From NCBI GenBank assembly GCA_038182865.1, contig CP116226.1, positions 2,604,001 through 2,668,000 on the forward strand: a DNA stretch of 64,000 nucleotides. The letters run 5' to 3'. The DNA is from Microbacterium enclense. Lineage in GTDB: Bacteria > Actinomycetota > Actinomycetes > Actinomycetales > Microbacteriaceae. This document shows, in pieces, positions 33,228 through 42,226 of this stretch. The number at the start of each line of letters is the position of its first letter. The first letter of the stretch is position 1. A program made the position numbers and the translations under genes. The notes beneath the pieces are model-generated. The model was not told the origin of the DNA and did not search any database. It worked only from the letters and a program-made list of their open reading frames with translations.

Positions 33228-34040
33228 ATGTCTGTAGTGACTCTCGGGCCGGTGGTGTCGAGGCGAAGGACGGCGGCGTGGGCGCTGGCTGCGGCCGGCC
33301 TCGTAGCTGCGGTTTCGGTAGCTCCCGGCGTGGTGGCGGGATGGTCATCGGGTGATCAGGTGCTCATGTCGAATCTGGGTGGGCAAGTCCAGGCAGGATT
33401 CGAGCAATGGGTCCTGACCGGCACGTCTAGTCCTGCCCTGTCGGGCGCGGTGACGTTCTGGGCGGTGTTCCACGTCGTCAAGGCAGCACTTGCGACCCTG
33501 CTGCTCGTCGCGCTGGTCATGGTGGGAGTGCGTATCTGGTCGCACGTGGCCCGGTCCCCGTCGGGCGCGGCCCGATTCGGTTGGGGCACTGTCGGGATTC
33601 TTGGCGCGTGGCTGCCGATGCTGGTGCTTCTGGTCGTGATCGCGAACATTCAGGGTGCAGCGTCACCGTTGTCGTCGGTGCTCACGTTCCTTCCCGGTGA
33701 CCCCACCCCCGCGGTCGCGCAGGTGGAGGCCCAGCTGGCCGCGGGTGCACCCGATTCTGTCACGACGGCCCTGATGGAGGACTTCCGCACCTACCATGCA
33801 GCGCTCGTCGCGTGTCTGACGATCGCCATCCTGGGAGTGGTCGCCGCCACGGTGGTCATGTTCGTGCGGCGCGCGCGCCTGCCTCGGGAAGACAGGGAGA
33901 CGCGGCGGATCCTGCTGACCGGCGCGTTGGTGGCACCGATGCTACTGCCGGCATTGGGACTGCTGTTGCTGGCTAATCTGTCCACGGTGGCGGACACCGC
34001 TCCCGCCCTAGCCGTGTTCTTTGGTGGCAGCGGGCTGTGA
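33228..34040 (+). CDS. Multi-pass membrane protein, function unknown
   Basis: 270 residues, ATG after GGAAGGGATCC. About six hydrophobic segments: an N-terminal one (AAWALAAAGLVAAVSVAPGVV), one at about 85-105, one at 125-145, one at 190-212 and two in the C-terminal 45 residues. Between them is an extracytoplasmic stretch with FLPGDPTPAVAQVEAQL. No family recognised. It stands alone between an IS fragment and WxL-like locus 2. Confidence 0.7.
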   Translation: MSVVTLGPVVSRRRTAAWALAAAGLVAAVSVAPGVVAGWSSGDQVLMSNLGGQVQAGFEQWVLTGTSSPALSGAVTFWAVFHVVKAALATLLLVALVMVGVRIWSHVARSPSGAARFGWGTVGILGAWLPMLVLLVVIANIQGAASPLSSVLTFLPGDPTPAVAQVEAQLAAGAPDSVTTALMEDFRTYHAALVACLTIAILGVVAATVVMFVRRARLPREDRETRRILLTGALVAPMLLPALGLLLLANLSTVADTAPALAVFFGGSGL

Positions 34041-34712
34041 CTACTTTTGTCAGCGATTGACATGCCATAAGAGACGGCTCTCGGCGTTGCCTACGCCTTG
34101 CCTTGAAAGCGTGCTTGAAGGTTTACCGTCACGAGCAAGAACAGTTCAGATCGCGTGCGGATAAGCACGAGGACCAGCTTGGGGCTTAGGCTGGCGCTGG
34201 CGGAAGCAGCCCTGGCCTCGGGTGAGAGGGTTGCGGCGCGGCTCGTGGAGATCGCTTCGACGCGGTGCGCAAGCGTTTCCTGGACCTCTTTGTGGGCGAT
34301 GGGGTGGGCGAGTCTATCCCTCGCGGGGGTGGCATCGAAGACATCGCGTAAGCGTTGATCAGGCGGCAACTACCGAAGCGGACCCGGCATCGCGGTTACC
34401 TCCATCGCAGGTCATCCCTTCCGCGCGATTCGATGAGAATTCTCCTTCAGGAATGTGGCTCGAACTGTGTCCGTCTGGGCCAAAGTGCAGGAAAGGTTCC
34501 GCAACTCCTTTGTCCGTCTATAGCCTGAGCGGAGCGTAGGCGGCAATCTGCGGGCGGTCTTGGCGATGGCCATCGTGTGATGGGCACCAGTCATCTGCTC
34601 CACGACGTGCCTCTGCGAAGCCTCCGGCAGCGGCAGGTGGCGATCTTGAGCCCTCCATGAGGCGGCCACGATCTCTCGGGAAACGCCGCGAGTTCCCTCG
34701 GGTTGCCACGGG
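34041..34712. other. 670-base stretch without a supportable gene
   Basis: Open frames on both strands here have arginine/alanine-rich low-complexity translations, no ribosome site and no domain-like sequence. Possibly decayed sequence downstream of WxL-like locus 2. Confidence 0.45.
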
Positions 34713-36056
34713 TCACTTCCGGCTGCTTCTACAGAGCGTGATTATCGCTGCACCTCCGACGATAAGTGCAAGAGCTCCCACGAAAAGCACGGGATTCCAA
34801 AGCATGCCCGTCAGTGCCAGCCCCCCGTCAGCGGGGCCATCCACGTGGGTGGGGGACGGGGAAAAGGTTGCTACCGGGGTGGGCGACGGAGTCGACACGG
34901 ATTCCGTCGGTGCGATTTCGACGTCGACAGAGATTGCGCCTAAGCGCTCGTCCGCGAAGCTCGGCGATGGGTGAGCCAGAATGAGCCCAGAGGCCATGGC
35001 CGAGATCAGCAGGACAACGAGGCCGGCGTTCGTCGCCGCCGATTGCCGCCGGCCTTCCTCTCGAGCATCCTCTATCATGCGTGCCAGCGCCTTCCTTCTT
35101 GCTCTATTGCGCCACGTCAGCAGTGCTGCGGCGGAGGCGAAGAGCAAAGCGAGCGCCATGTGACTCCACGGAACAGTTGCGACGACAATGTCGGCGGTGG
35201 CGGCGGGCACGGGTCCGGTTTGGTCGACTGTCACGGGCGTGGCGCGCGTGTGCACGGTGGTGACGAAGGACGGCCAGACGTCAGCGATGTGTGCGGTGAT
35301 CGTTCGCGACTCGCCGGGTGCGAACTCGGACAGTCCGCCCAGTGTCGTGCTGGCGGCAAAGGTTCCAAGTGGTCCGACCGATGCCACATACGGGACCGCT
35401 CCGAGTCGGGTATTGCCGGAGTTCACCACGGTGGCAGTCACGGTGAGGGAACCGGGTAGAAATGGGTTCCAGGAGGGAGCATAGACCGCGGTCCGATCGG
35501 TGATCGTTAGGGCGGGGGTGAGGTCGCCGCGTATGCGGGTCATGACCCGGAAACCGACCCGTGACTCCACGCCGATTGTGTCATCACCCGTGCGGATACC
35601 CGCGGCGACACCGGCTGCGTGGTCACCGGGGGTCGCGTTGGCGGGAACCTCGATGTGGAAGGGCACGATGATGCTCTTCCCGGCTGCAATTTCAGCGGTG
35701 TTGGGCAAGGTGATCCATGTGCCCGCATCCACCGACTGTTCATCGGCGCGCAGCATATTGAAGCGTCCCGTGGCAGTGAAGTACCCGTCCGCAGCGCTGA
35801 GGTGAAAAGTAATGTCGGTGGCGCCGCGATTGGTGATGAGCATGTACTCGGTCACTGACTGCCCGGCATCCAGTGTCAACTCCATCCATGCTTGCCCTGT
35901 CGCACCGGTTTCGCTGGAGGGCTCTACTGACCATGAAACGTCGTTGGCCGGGTTGCTCGGCGCGGCCGCTTGCGCAGCGTCGGGCACACAGATGACACTG
36001 ATCAGGAGAGCGAGCAGCGTGACAACACTGGCGGTGCAAAGGCGATGGAAAGTCAT
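34713..36056 (-). CDS. DUF916/WxLIP-like surface anchor protein, locus 2, with LALTG sorting motif
   Basis: 447 residues from ATG 36056, chosen because it sits 14 bases beyond the hairpin exactly as in locus 1; an ATG at 36071 would lie in the stem. Paralogue of 16971-18332 with the same order: signal peptide (AQA-AAP), DUF916-like domain (DVSWSVEPSSETGATG; PANATPGDHAAGVAAG), beta domain (SWNPFLPGSLTVTATVVNSG), TM (HMALALLFASAAALL), basic loop with MIEDAREEGRR, second hydrophobic segment ending PSFADE, short ISVDVEI strand, P/T/S linker, LALTG (413-417), TM, CRSSRK tail. Probably tethers the small protein encoded just upstream. Confidence 0.82.
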   Translation of the reverse strand: MTFHRLCTASVVTLLALLISVICVPDAAQAAAPSNPANDVSWSVEPSSETGATGQAWMELTLDAGQSVTEYMLITNRGATDITFHLSAADGYFTATGRFNMLRADEQSVDAGTWITLPNTAEIAAGKSIIVPFHIEVPANATPGDHAAGVAAGIRTGDDTIGVESRVGFRVMTRIRGDLTPALTITDRTAVYAPSWNPFLPGSLTVTATVVNSGNTRLGAVPYVASVGPLGTFAASTTLGGLSEFAPGESRTITAHIADVWPSFVTTVHTRATPVTVDQTGPVPAATADIVVATVPWSHMALALLFASAAALLTWRNRARRKALARMIEDAREEGRRQSAATNAGLVVLLISAMASGLILAHPSPSFADERLGAISVDVEIAPTESVSTPSPTPVATFSPSPTHVDGPADGGLALTGMLWNPVLFVGALALIVGGAAIITLCRSSRK

Positions 36057-36070
36057 GAGGATCCGAGGCA

Positions 36071-36102
36071 TCCGTCCCGGCTGTTCGGGTAGCCGGGACG
36101 GA
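36071..36102 (-). terminator. Stem-loop between WxL-like and DUF916-like genes, locus 2
   Basis: TCCGTCCCGGCT (36071-36082) pairs perfectly with AGCCGGGACGGA (36091-36102), loop 8, no T-run. Same gene boundary as the locus 1 hairpin but different sequence, which argues that the structure is selected. Confidence 0.68.
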
Positions 36103-36112
36103 CGGGGGAGAG

Positions 36113-36736
36113 TCACTCGAACAGGGACAAGGTGATCGTGGAGGAGTACTGACCCGCGGTGACCGTTGCGGGCACGCGCAGGGTCAGGTCAGCTGTTGCG
36201 GTTGAGGTGGCGCCGCCGGCAGGTAGGGCGTTGGCATCGTTGAGGTACAGCAGCTCTTGATCTTTCAGCCCGCGCCCCGGCTCGCTCCCATCCGTCCCTT
36301 GCAGGACCCCGTCAACATCACCGCCGATGGAGATGGCCTCGTCGTCGCCGGTCACGAGGCGGGGGCTCCACCCGAGGTATTTCGCTTCGATGACCCCTCC
36401 GTTGCTCGCGGCGAAGTCACTCGCCGAGCCCAACACCGACCAGTGAGACCCGTCGGGGATCTGGTCAGCACTACGGGTGTCGGTCACCGTTACCTGCGGT
36501 AGCACCCCCGTGAACTGCCGAGCGTCGCCGGTTGAGCCTTGCTCGGTCAATGTTGCACGGCCTGGCGCGACGGTCATGACAAGGGTGCCCGGCCCTTCTT
36601 GGGCCTCTACCACGACGTCTACGCCGATCTGGCCTTCGTCAACGGGGTCGGCAGCGACGGCGGCGACGGCCGCTCCGCCTGTCGTCATGATCGCTGCGGC
36701 CAAGACCGCAAGTCCAAGACGGGTGGTGTTCTTCAT
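36113..36736 (-). CDS. Small WxL-like secreted surface protein, locus 2
   Basis: 207 residues, the same length as the locus 1 copy and highly similar throughout: signal MKNTTRLGLAVLAAAIM..., VDVVVEAQEGPGTLVMTV, RQFTGVLPQVTVTDTR, WSVLGSASDF, AKYLGWSPRLVTGDDEA, GLKDQELLYLNDANALP, and C-terminus YSSTITLSLFE. GAAAGAAGA precedes the ATG. Divergence is mostly conservative, suggesting an old duplication kept under selection or shared acquisition. Expected to be secreted and held by the DUF916-like protein encoded next. Confidence 0.7.
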   Translation of the reverse strand: MKNTTRLGLAVLAAAIMTTGGAAVAAVAADPVDEGQIGVDVVVEAQEGPGTLVMTVAPGRATLTEQGSTGDARQFTGVLPQVTVTDTRSADQIPDGSHWSVLGSASDFAASNGGVIEAKYLGWSPRLVTGDDEAISIGGDVDGVLQGTDGSEPGRGLKDQELLYLNDANALPAGGATSTATADLTLRVPATVTAGQYSSTITLSLFE

Positions 36737-36800
36737 ATTCTTCTTTCGGGTAGGGAGAGAAGGGTGAGAGCGAATGGCCTCGCCCCCACCCCTCTCCTAG

Positions 36801-39800
36801 TCAGTTCTGTGCGTTGTAGGAGACCTCGGCGCTCGAGGTGACCGTTTTACCGTCGACGGTCGCCGTCGCCGTCACCGTTGCTGTGCCGGCCGGGATAGAG
36901 GAGCGCGTCGAGTTGATGGACACGCTCACCTTCTGCCCCGGCTGAACCGTTGTGAACGACTTCTTGCCGTACGCGGTGACGACGTCCACCTTGACCGGAA
37001 CTGTCGAGCGGTTGACCGTGTTCACCGTGACGTACGCCTTGCCGCCTACCTTGCGGGTGGATGCGGTCGCCTCCAGTCGCAGCGGCGACAGGGTTCCGTC
37101 GATCTCGAAGGAGTCGAAGTCGCCGAGAAGGTAGGGATCGGGGAACTGCGACTTGCCGAGATAGTTGGATGTTGTACGGCCCAGATCCTTCGGAGCCAGC
37201 GACATCGCCGCGTTCTGGCCCACTTGAGCACCGTTCGCGAAAATGGTTCCGGTCGTCGTGCCGTCCTGATTGCGCTGGAAGGTCAACTTCACATCGACCC
37301 ACGTGTTGGCGGGGAACACGTAGTCGGTGGTGATCTGTGTTTCCGCACCGTTGCCGTTCTTCGAGATCGCGAAGCCAAGGTTGCCGTTCGGCAGCTTCGG
37401 CGTCAGGAACATGTACTTCTGCGTGTCGCTTCCGAAATCGAAGATGCGATCGAACATGCCCGTCCGGCCCAGCCTGACTCGCATGGAGATTGCCAGGGCG
37501 TCCTGCGATCGCGAGAGAATGTCGGCCGGCAACTGCGCGTACGAACCGTTGGATCCGTCCAGGCGAAGGATCGTGGCGTTGCCGTCCTTTGCGGTCGCCG
37601 CCGTGCCCTTCAACGCAAGCGCGTTGTTGTTGCCCGACGTGTCAGGAACGCTTCCATTCGAGGACGAGTCGAAGGTATAGGTCACCCAGTCCGCCGGAAG
37701 CGGCTGAAGCGGGTCAACCGTCACCTTGACAGTGTCCGTCGAGGACAACGATCCGTCCGACCCCGTCAGCGTAAAGACGTAGGTTCCCGCGACATTCACG
37801 CTGACGCCGGTACGTGCCGAATCAGCATTCGTGAAGGTGACATTTGCGCCCGAGGGCACGGTCGTCGCCGTCCAACGCGCTGCCAGCGTCCCGTTGGGGG
37901 AGCCGAGACCATCATCCGAGAGAGTGCCGTTCAGGTTGATGGCGTCCAGACCCAGCTTGAGTCCTGACTGGTCCGGGCCGGCGTCCACCGTCGGTGCCTT
38001 GTTCGCGTCGGGCGCTGCCGAGACGAGCTGGACGATGTACGACTGCCCAGCCGGGGCCTGGAAGTTCACCGTCAGCGGTGACGCCAGAGCGGTACCGGCG
38101 GGCGTGTAGTTGTTGACCTTGCCTTGAGCCTGACCATTCACCACTACGGCGTAGGAGCCCTGAGCGAGTCCCTTGACCTCGACGCTGCCCGAGTGAGCGG
38201 CGCCCGTGACGTTGCGCATCGTCAGACGCAGGTCACTGTTGTTCTTCGCAACGATTGCCTCGGTGTACTGGTCGTTGTTGAGGTCAACCGACAGTTGCTG
38301 GGTCACCATGTTCAGCCGTCGCTGGAGGCCATCACGCGGGATGACCGTCGTCGAGTACTGATCCTCCGTGGTGTTTGCGGAATATGCGACCTTCCCGAAG
38401 ATCGGGTCATCGGTGATCACGTCAGCGCTGAGAGTCTGCAGCGCTCCCCAGATCCCGAGGTCGCTTTCACCGGTCATTCCGCGCCAGCCGTTCAGCAGCT
38501 GCACGTTCTGTCCGCCCCCCACACCCAGGGTGCCGAGGTTGCCTCGTTCGGCTTGATACGTCCATGCGGAGGCGCCGATGTTGGCGGGGTGGTCGCTGAT
38601 CTGACCGGAGTTGATGGTCGCCAACATGGCGACCTTTCCTCCGTAGTTCAGTCGCTGCATCTCAGCACGGCGCGCGGCCGAGACGGCGTTGCTCCCCGTC
38701 TCGAGGGCTGCGGTGTTGTTGATGTAATCGTCCAGGGTGTATCCGGCCAGTGAGGCGCTGTACTGGAACTGCCACCAATTCTCACCGGTGATCGTGACGG
38801 GGTTGCTGTAGCCGAACCAGACCGGCTGGCGTCCACGGGCTGCCTCGGTCTTTGCGACGATGTCACGCATCATCCGGAGGCCGTTGGCGGTGTCCCCGTT
38901 CAGATTCAGCTTCGCGAGGGTATAGACGGCCTCCTCGCCGGTGTTGTCATAGCTGTATTCCGACCCGTAGGGGTACTTGTTCGAGGAGAAGTTGGAGTAC
39001 TTCGTCGCCATTTTCGCTTCGACGTCGTTGGCCTCCGTATTCAGCCCCTCTGCGCGGAGGGCGCGGATGAGATCCGGTGTCGTCAGTTCGCCCATCAAGC
39101 CCGTGTGCCAGTTGTAGGCGACGGGGCCGTCGTAGAGCTCTTTGAAGATGCCGTAGGTGGTCTGCAGGTACCACTTAGGGGTGTGCGCGTACGAGATCAA
39201 GTTGGGGTTCTGCTTGGCGATCTTGTACATGCTGAAGAAGGTGTTGTAGACGTGCGGGTACGCGTATCCGCGGTACGCCGGCGTGGTGTTGGCGCTGCCA
39301 GGCTTTCCCTGTTCCCAGAAGTCGTACACGGTGTACTTCGGGGCGGCATTTGCGTCGGTGTTTCCCATGAGCGTCTGCCATACAGCGACGTCGAGGTACT
39401 TGTTCAGGGCTTCGACCTGTGATGCGACGGGAAGGGCAACGAGCTTCTCGGCCAGGAACTCGCCGTGGGGGAGACCCCAGTCATCGCCCAGACCCCAGTA
39501 GCCGCCGTAGGAGTTCCGCCGACCCTGCGGCGGGTTGGAAGACGTGGGGACGGCCCCGTCAGAGGCGTTCATCATCCAGTCGTCGAACGTGTAAAGACGC
39601 ACGTCACCGGCGGGGAGGTTATCCGCGGGTGTCCACTGGGTCTTCGTTGTCATGAAGTTGGCGTGAGCGTCCAGGAGGTCGGCGACCTTGTCGACGACGT
39701 AGAACTGCAGGACGCCTTCCCTAGGCTGGCCCGAGGGCGTGTTCCACTTCACAGTCAGATGGTTAGCACCGAGTTGTGTGCGATCGAAGCCGACTCGGTA

Positions 39801-40964
39801 AATCTTGTAATCGCCGTTCGTGCGGTCCGCCGCGACAGACGGATTGGTAGGCGACGCACCCTTCAGATCGTTGAGGTTGCGAGCTGTCACCGACGTGATC
39901 GTGCCCTTGACGCGTAGGGCGACGTCTGCGGTCTGATCGAAGGGCACGATCATTCCGGGAACGACCGTGGAGTCCAAGCTGTTTTGCGCGAAGAGCGTGT
40001 CCTTCAGCTGCTGGTCATCGTTCACCTTCGCGATGCGCATGGAGTAACTCTTCGTCGCGTTCGGCTCGATCGCGGTGCTCGTGGACCCGAGATACCCGCG
40101 GTTTGTCTTCTGAATGGCCGCGGAGTGCGCGTAGTAGACGTTAAGGCCCTTGATGTTGGAGCCTTCCTGCGCCTGGTTCCACGCCCAGCTTGTGTTGCCG
40201 ACCTCTTCGGTCCGCCACCGGTCCTGGTACTCGAAGCCCATGCCGGAATCGGTGTCAGGCGCCAGCATCACAAACGGCCCCTGACCGCTGGGACGCTCGA
40301 GGGTGACGTACGAGCCGTTCTTCCCAACGTACGAGTGAGTCACGGCGCGCTGTTCGTAGATCTCGCCGCCGCTGTTCCACAGCTCATTACCGGGGATGGG
40401 AACGCCCCAGTCGCCGATGACCAGCCGGGTGCCGGAAGTGTTCTTGACATCCTGTTTCCAGAGGAGCGATCCGTCCTCGGCGAGGGAGAACGTCTGGGTC
40501 ACAGTGAACCCATTCACTCCCTCCGCGTTGGTTGAGGTGCCGTAAACGACCTTCACCTCGTTCGCCGTGGCCGTGACCGTGCGCGAGTCGGCGGACTGAG
40601 TCGTCCATGCGGTCTTCCACGGATTGCTCCCAACGCCCGCCTGCGATACAGCACCCGTGCCGTTCGCGTAGGAGAACATCAGATTCCCAAGCCACTGCTT
40701 GTACTTGCTGTTCGGCTCGTTGCCCTGATCGGGTGCGACATCCGGGTTCATCACGTACTCGGTGTCAAACAAGTCACCAGCCAGCTTCAGCGACTGGATG
40801 CTGCCATCAGCACCGAAACCGACCTTCAACTTGTCGGATTGCAGGGTGTAGGGCGTGGAGACAGCAGCCCACGCGGGAGTTGAGATGGCAGTCAGGCTAG
40901 CGGCCGCGATCACCGCGACCGTGCCGATCGATGCCAGGAGGTTCATCCTCGAACGTTGCTTCAT
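36801..40964 (-). CDS. 1387-residue secreted multi-domain protein, likely glycan-active (possibly DUF5695-type)
   Basis: ATG 40964 follows AAGGAACCCA; signal peptide 1-33 (AWA-AVS). Residues about 34-960 form a large region with a beta-sandwich start (SDKLKVGFGADGSIQSLKLAG), then a helical tryptophan/tyrosine-rich toroid-like part (GGYWGLGDDWGLPHGEF, YGSEYSYDNTGEEAVY, GENWWQFQYSASLAGY), as in many glycosidases. I recall DUF5695 as similar but cannot confirm it. A PKD/Ig-like domain (about 985-1085, NKAPTVDAGPDQSG), a LamG-like domain (1095-1290) and the 91-residue C-terminal domain shared with 19099-22194 follow. It leads WxL-like locus 2 and has a perfect LacI-type operator in its leader. 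Confidence 0.82.
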   Translation of the reverse strand: MKQRSRMNLLASIGTVAVIAAASLTAISTPAWAAVSTPYTLQSDKLKVGFGADGSIQSLKLAGDLFDTEYVMNPDVAPDQGNEPNSKYKQWLGNLMFSYANGTGAVSQAGVGSNPWKTAWTTQSADSRTVTATANEVKVVYGTSTNAEGVNGFTVTQTFSLAEDGSLLWKQDVKNTSGTRLVIGDWGVPIPGNELWNSGGEIYEQRAVTHSYVGKNGSYVTLERPSGQGPFVMLAPDTDSGMGFEYQDRWRTEEVGNTSWAWNQAQEGSNIKGLNVYYAHSAAIQKTNRGYLGSTSTAIEPNATKSYSMRIAKVNDDQQLKDTLFAQNSLDSTVVPGMIVPFDQTADVALRVKGTITSVTARNLNDLKGASPTNPSVAADRTNGDYKIYRVGFDRTQLGANHLTVKWNTPSGQPREGVLQFYVVDKVADLLDAHANFMTTKTQWTPADNLPAGDVRLYTFDDWMMNASDGAVPTSSNPPQGRRNSYGGYWGLGDDWGLPHGEFLAEKLVALPVASQVEALNKYLDVAVWQTLMGNTDANAAPKYTVYDFWEQGKPGSANTTPAYRGYAYPHVYNTFFSMYKIAKQNPNLISYAHTPKWYLQTTYGIFKELYDGPVAYNWHTGLMGELTTPDLIRALRAEGLNTEANDVEAKMATKYSNFSSNKYPYGSEYSYDNTGEEAVYTLAKLNLNGDTANGLRMMRDIVAKTEAARGRQPVWFGYSNPVTITGENWWQFQYSASLAGYTLDDYINNTAALETGSNAVSAARRAEMQRLNYGGKVAMLATINSGQISDHPANIGASAWTYQAERGNLGTLGVGGGQNVQLLNGWRGMTGESDLGIWGALQTLSADVITDDPIFGKVAYSANTTEDQYSTTVIPRDGLQRRLNMVTQQLSVDLNNDQYTEAIVAKNNSDLRLTMRNVTGAAHSGSVEVKGLAQGSYAVVVNGQAQGKVNNYTPAGTALASPLTVNFQAPAGQSYIVQLVSAAPDANKAPTVDAGPDQSGLKLGLDAINLNGTLSDDGLGSPNGTLAARWTATTVPSGANVTFTNADSARTGVSVNVAGTYVFTLTGSDGSLSSTDTVKVTVDPLQPLPADWVTYTFDSSSNGSVPDTSGNNNALALKGTAATAKDGNATILRLDGSNGSYAQLPADILSRSQDALAISMRVRLGRTGMFDRIFDFGSDTQKYMFLTPKLPNGNLGFAISKNGNGAETQITTDYVFPANTWVDVKLTFQRNQDGTTTGTIFANGAQVGQNAAMSLAPKDLGRTTSNYLGKSQFPDPYLLGDFDSFEIDGTLSPLRLEATASTRKVGGKAYVTVNTVNRSTVPVKVDVVTAYGKKSFTTVQPGQKVSVSINSTRSSIPAGTATVTATATVDGKTVTSSAEVSYNAQN

Positions 40965-40987
40965 TGGGTTCCTTGAGGGGCACTTGA

Positions 40988-41001
40988 TTTCATCGATGAA
41001 A
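40988..41001. promoter_or_regulatory. LacI-type operator TTTCATCGATGAAA
   Basis: Perfect 14-base palindrome (16 with the flanking A/T), 23 bases before the ATG of the 1387-residue protein. Matches the arabinose-locus sites at 29115 and 29273, placing WxL-like locus 2 in the same proposed LacI regulon. Confidence 0.62.
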
Positions 41002-41136
41002 TACGCCGGTTAAAAAGTGGCATGCACAGCGTATGCGTAAGCCATTATCAGGTCAATCAAAAAATGGGGATCTCCTCGAGCCCTCATCGTTCCGCTTGCC
41101 GGCTCCGCCCTGCATTGTGTTCTTCGATGAAACGTC

Positions 41137-41790
41137 TCGCCCTCGCTGTGTCGCGGTCGTCAGGACGCGCCATGCGACCTTCCGCACCTTCCAGTCACGG
41201 AGCTCGAGCGCGCCGTTGCTCGGGAAGTGCGCGGGCTGGCGCTTGATTTTGGCTTCGCCGCCGATATGAGGCGCCACGTGCGTGATGCGCTCACCGTGCA
41301 GGAGCAGGGGGAGCGGAGGGCGCGAGCCCGGCTGGCTGCATAGCTGAAGAAGCTCGAAGTGCAGGAGTCGAATCTGCTCGACATCGCTACTGATGGAGCA
41401 CTCGCCGCGGGTGCAGTCGAAGCTCGGCTGCGTAGTCTCGCAGTGCAACGCCGGACTATCGTCGACAAACTCGCTCGCTCAGATGAACAGATCCAGCGTC
41501 ACGCGGACGTGGTCTTGGCGTACCTCGACCTGCTCGAGCGCCCTTACAGCTTCTACGTCTCCGCATCCGAACCGATCAAGCGGCGCATCCTCGAGGCCTT
41601 CTTCTCAGTCCTTTGGATCGAGGATGAGTCTCATCAGGTGCGCGCTCAGGGCCAGGTCCACGAGCCCATCGCTCGGATCCAAGCTGCAGCAGCCGAATGG
41701 GCAGCCACAAACGCAAAGAGCGCCAGCGATACCGCTGACGCTCTGGACTCCGCCCCGAGTAACTACTATGTCGGTAATTTGTTCGAGTAA
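41137..41790 (+). pseudogene. C-terminal remnant of a large serine recombinase
   Basis: The frame reads CRGRQDAPCDLPHLPVTELE (end of a zinc-ribbon domain), GLALDFGFAADM and a coiled-coil region, is interrupted by TAG at 41341, then continues LKKLEVQESNLLD ... VLAYLDLLERPYSFYVSASE and PIKRRILEAFFSVLWIEDES. This is the recombinase zinc-ribbon and coiled-coil tail of large serine integrases. The catalytic N-terminus is missing and there is an internal stop, so it is inactive. It marks the left side of the defence island. Confidence 0.68.
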
Positions 41791-41809
41791 GGCAAGTTTG
41801 GTGGCCCCA

Positions 41810-42226
41810 ATGGAAGCGTTCGCGAACAATTCACGACCCCTGTCGGCGCTCCGCGAGGCACTGCGAAACGGTGAGATTCGTCGTGCTCTGCGAGGACGAA
41901 TCCGTGAGCATGTGCCCGGAACGCGTTCCCTCCGCCAGATGACCCCCGTGCTGCTCGAACAAGTGATGGCGGACTACCGCACAGGCCTCAGCGTCTACGC
42001 CATCGCGGACAAGTATGGGATCCACCGCCAGACAGTCACCAACCATCTGGTTGAAGCCGGCGTCACGCTCCGCCGAACCATCACGAACGCGGAGCGGCAG
42101 CGGGCGAGGGAACTCTACGACTCAGGCGCGTACATCAAGGACATCGCCAAGGTCCTCCGCCGCAACCCAGCGACTATCGCGAAGATTGTTCGCAGCGCTC
42201 GAACGGTGACACAATCGCTGCCCTAG
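41810..42226 (+). CDS. Helix-turn-helix protein downstream of the recombinase remnant
   Basis: 138 residues from ATG 41810 (GTG 41801 possible). Two resolvase/Hin-like helix-turn-helix units are visible: YRTGLSVYAIADKYGIHRQT followed by VTNHLVEAGVTLRR, and RARELYDSGAYIKDIAKVLR followed by RNPATIAKIVRSA. Small HTH proteins like this commonly lie next to actinobacterial serine recombinases and may be recombination or regulatory accessories. Intact here although the recombinase is dead. Confidence 0.62.
   Translation: MEAFANNSRPLSALREALRNGEIRRALRGRIREHVPGTRSLRQMTPVLLEQVMADYRTGLSVYAIADKYGIHRQTVTNHLVEAGVTLRRTITNAERQRARELYDSGAYIKDIAKVLRRNPATIAKIVRSARTVTQSLP

Noticed and set aside
41120..41136. TTCTTCGATGAAACG as a further LacI operator
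   Set aside because: One arm only; asymmetric, and it faces the recombinase remnant rather than a sugar gene.
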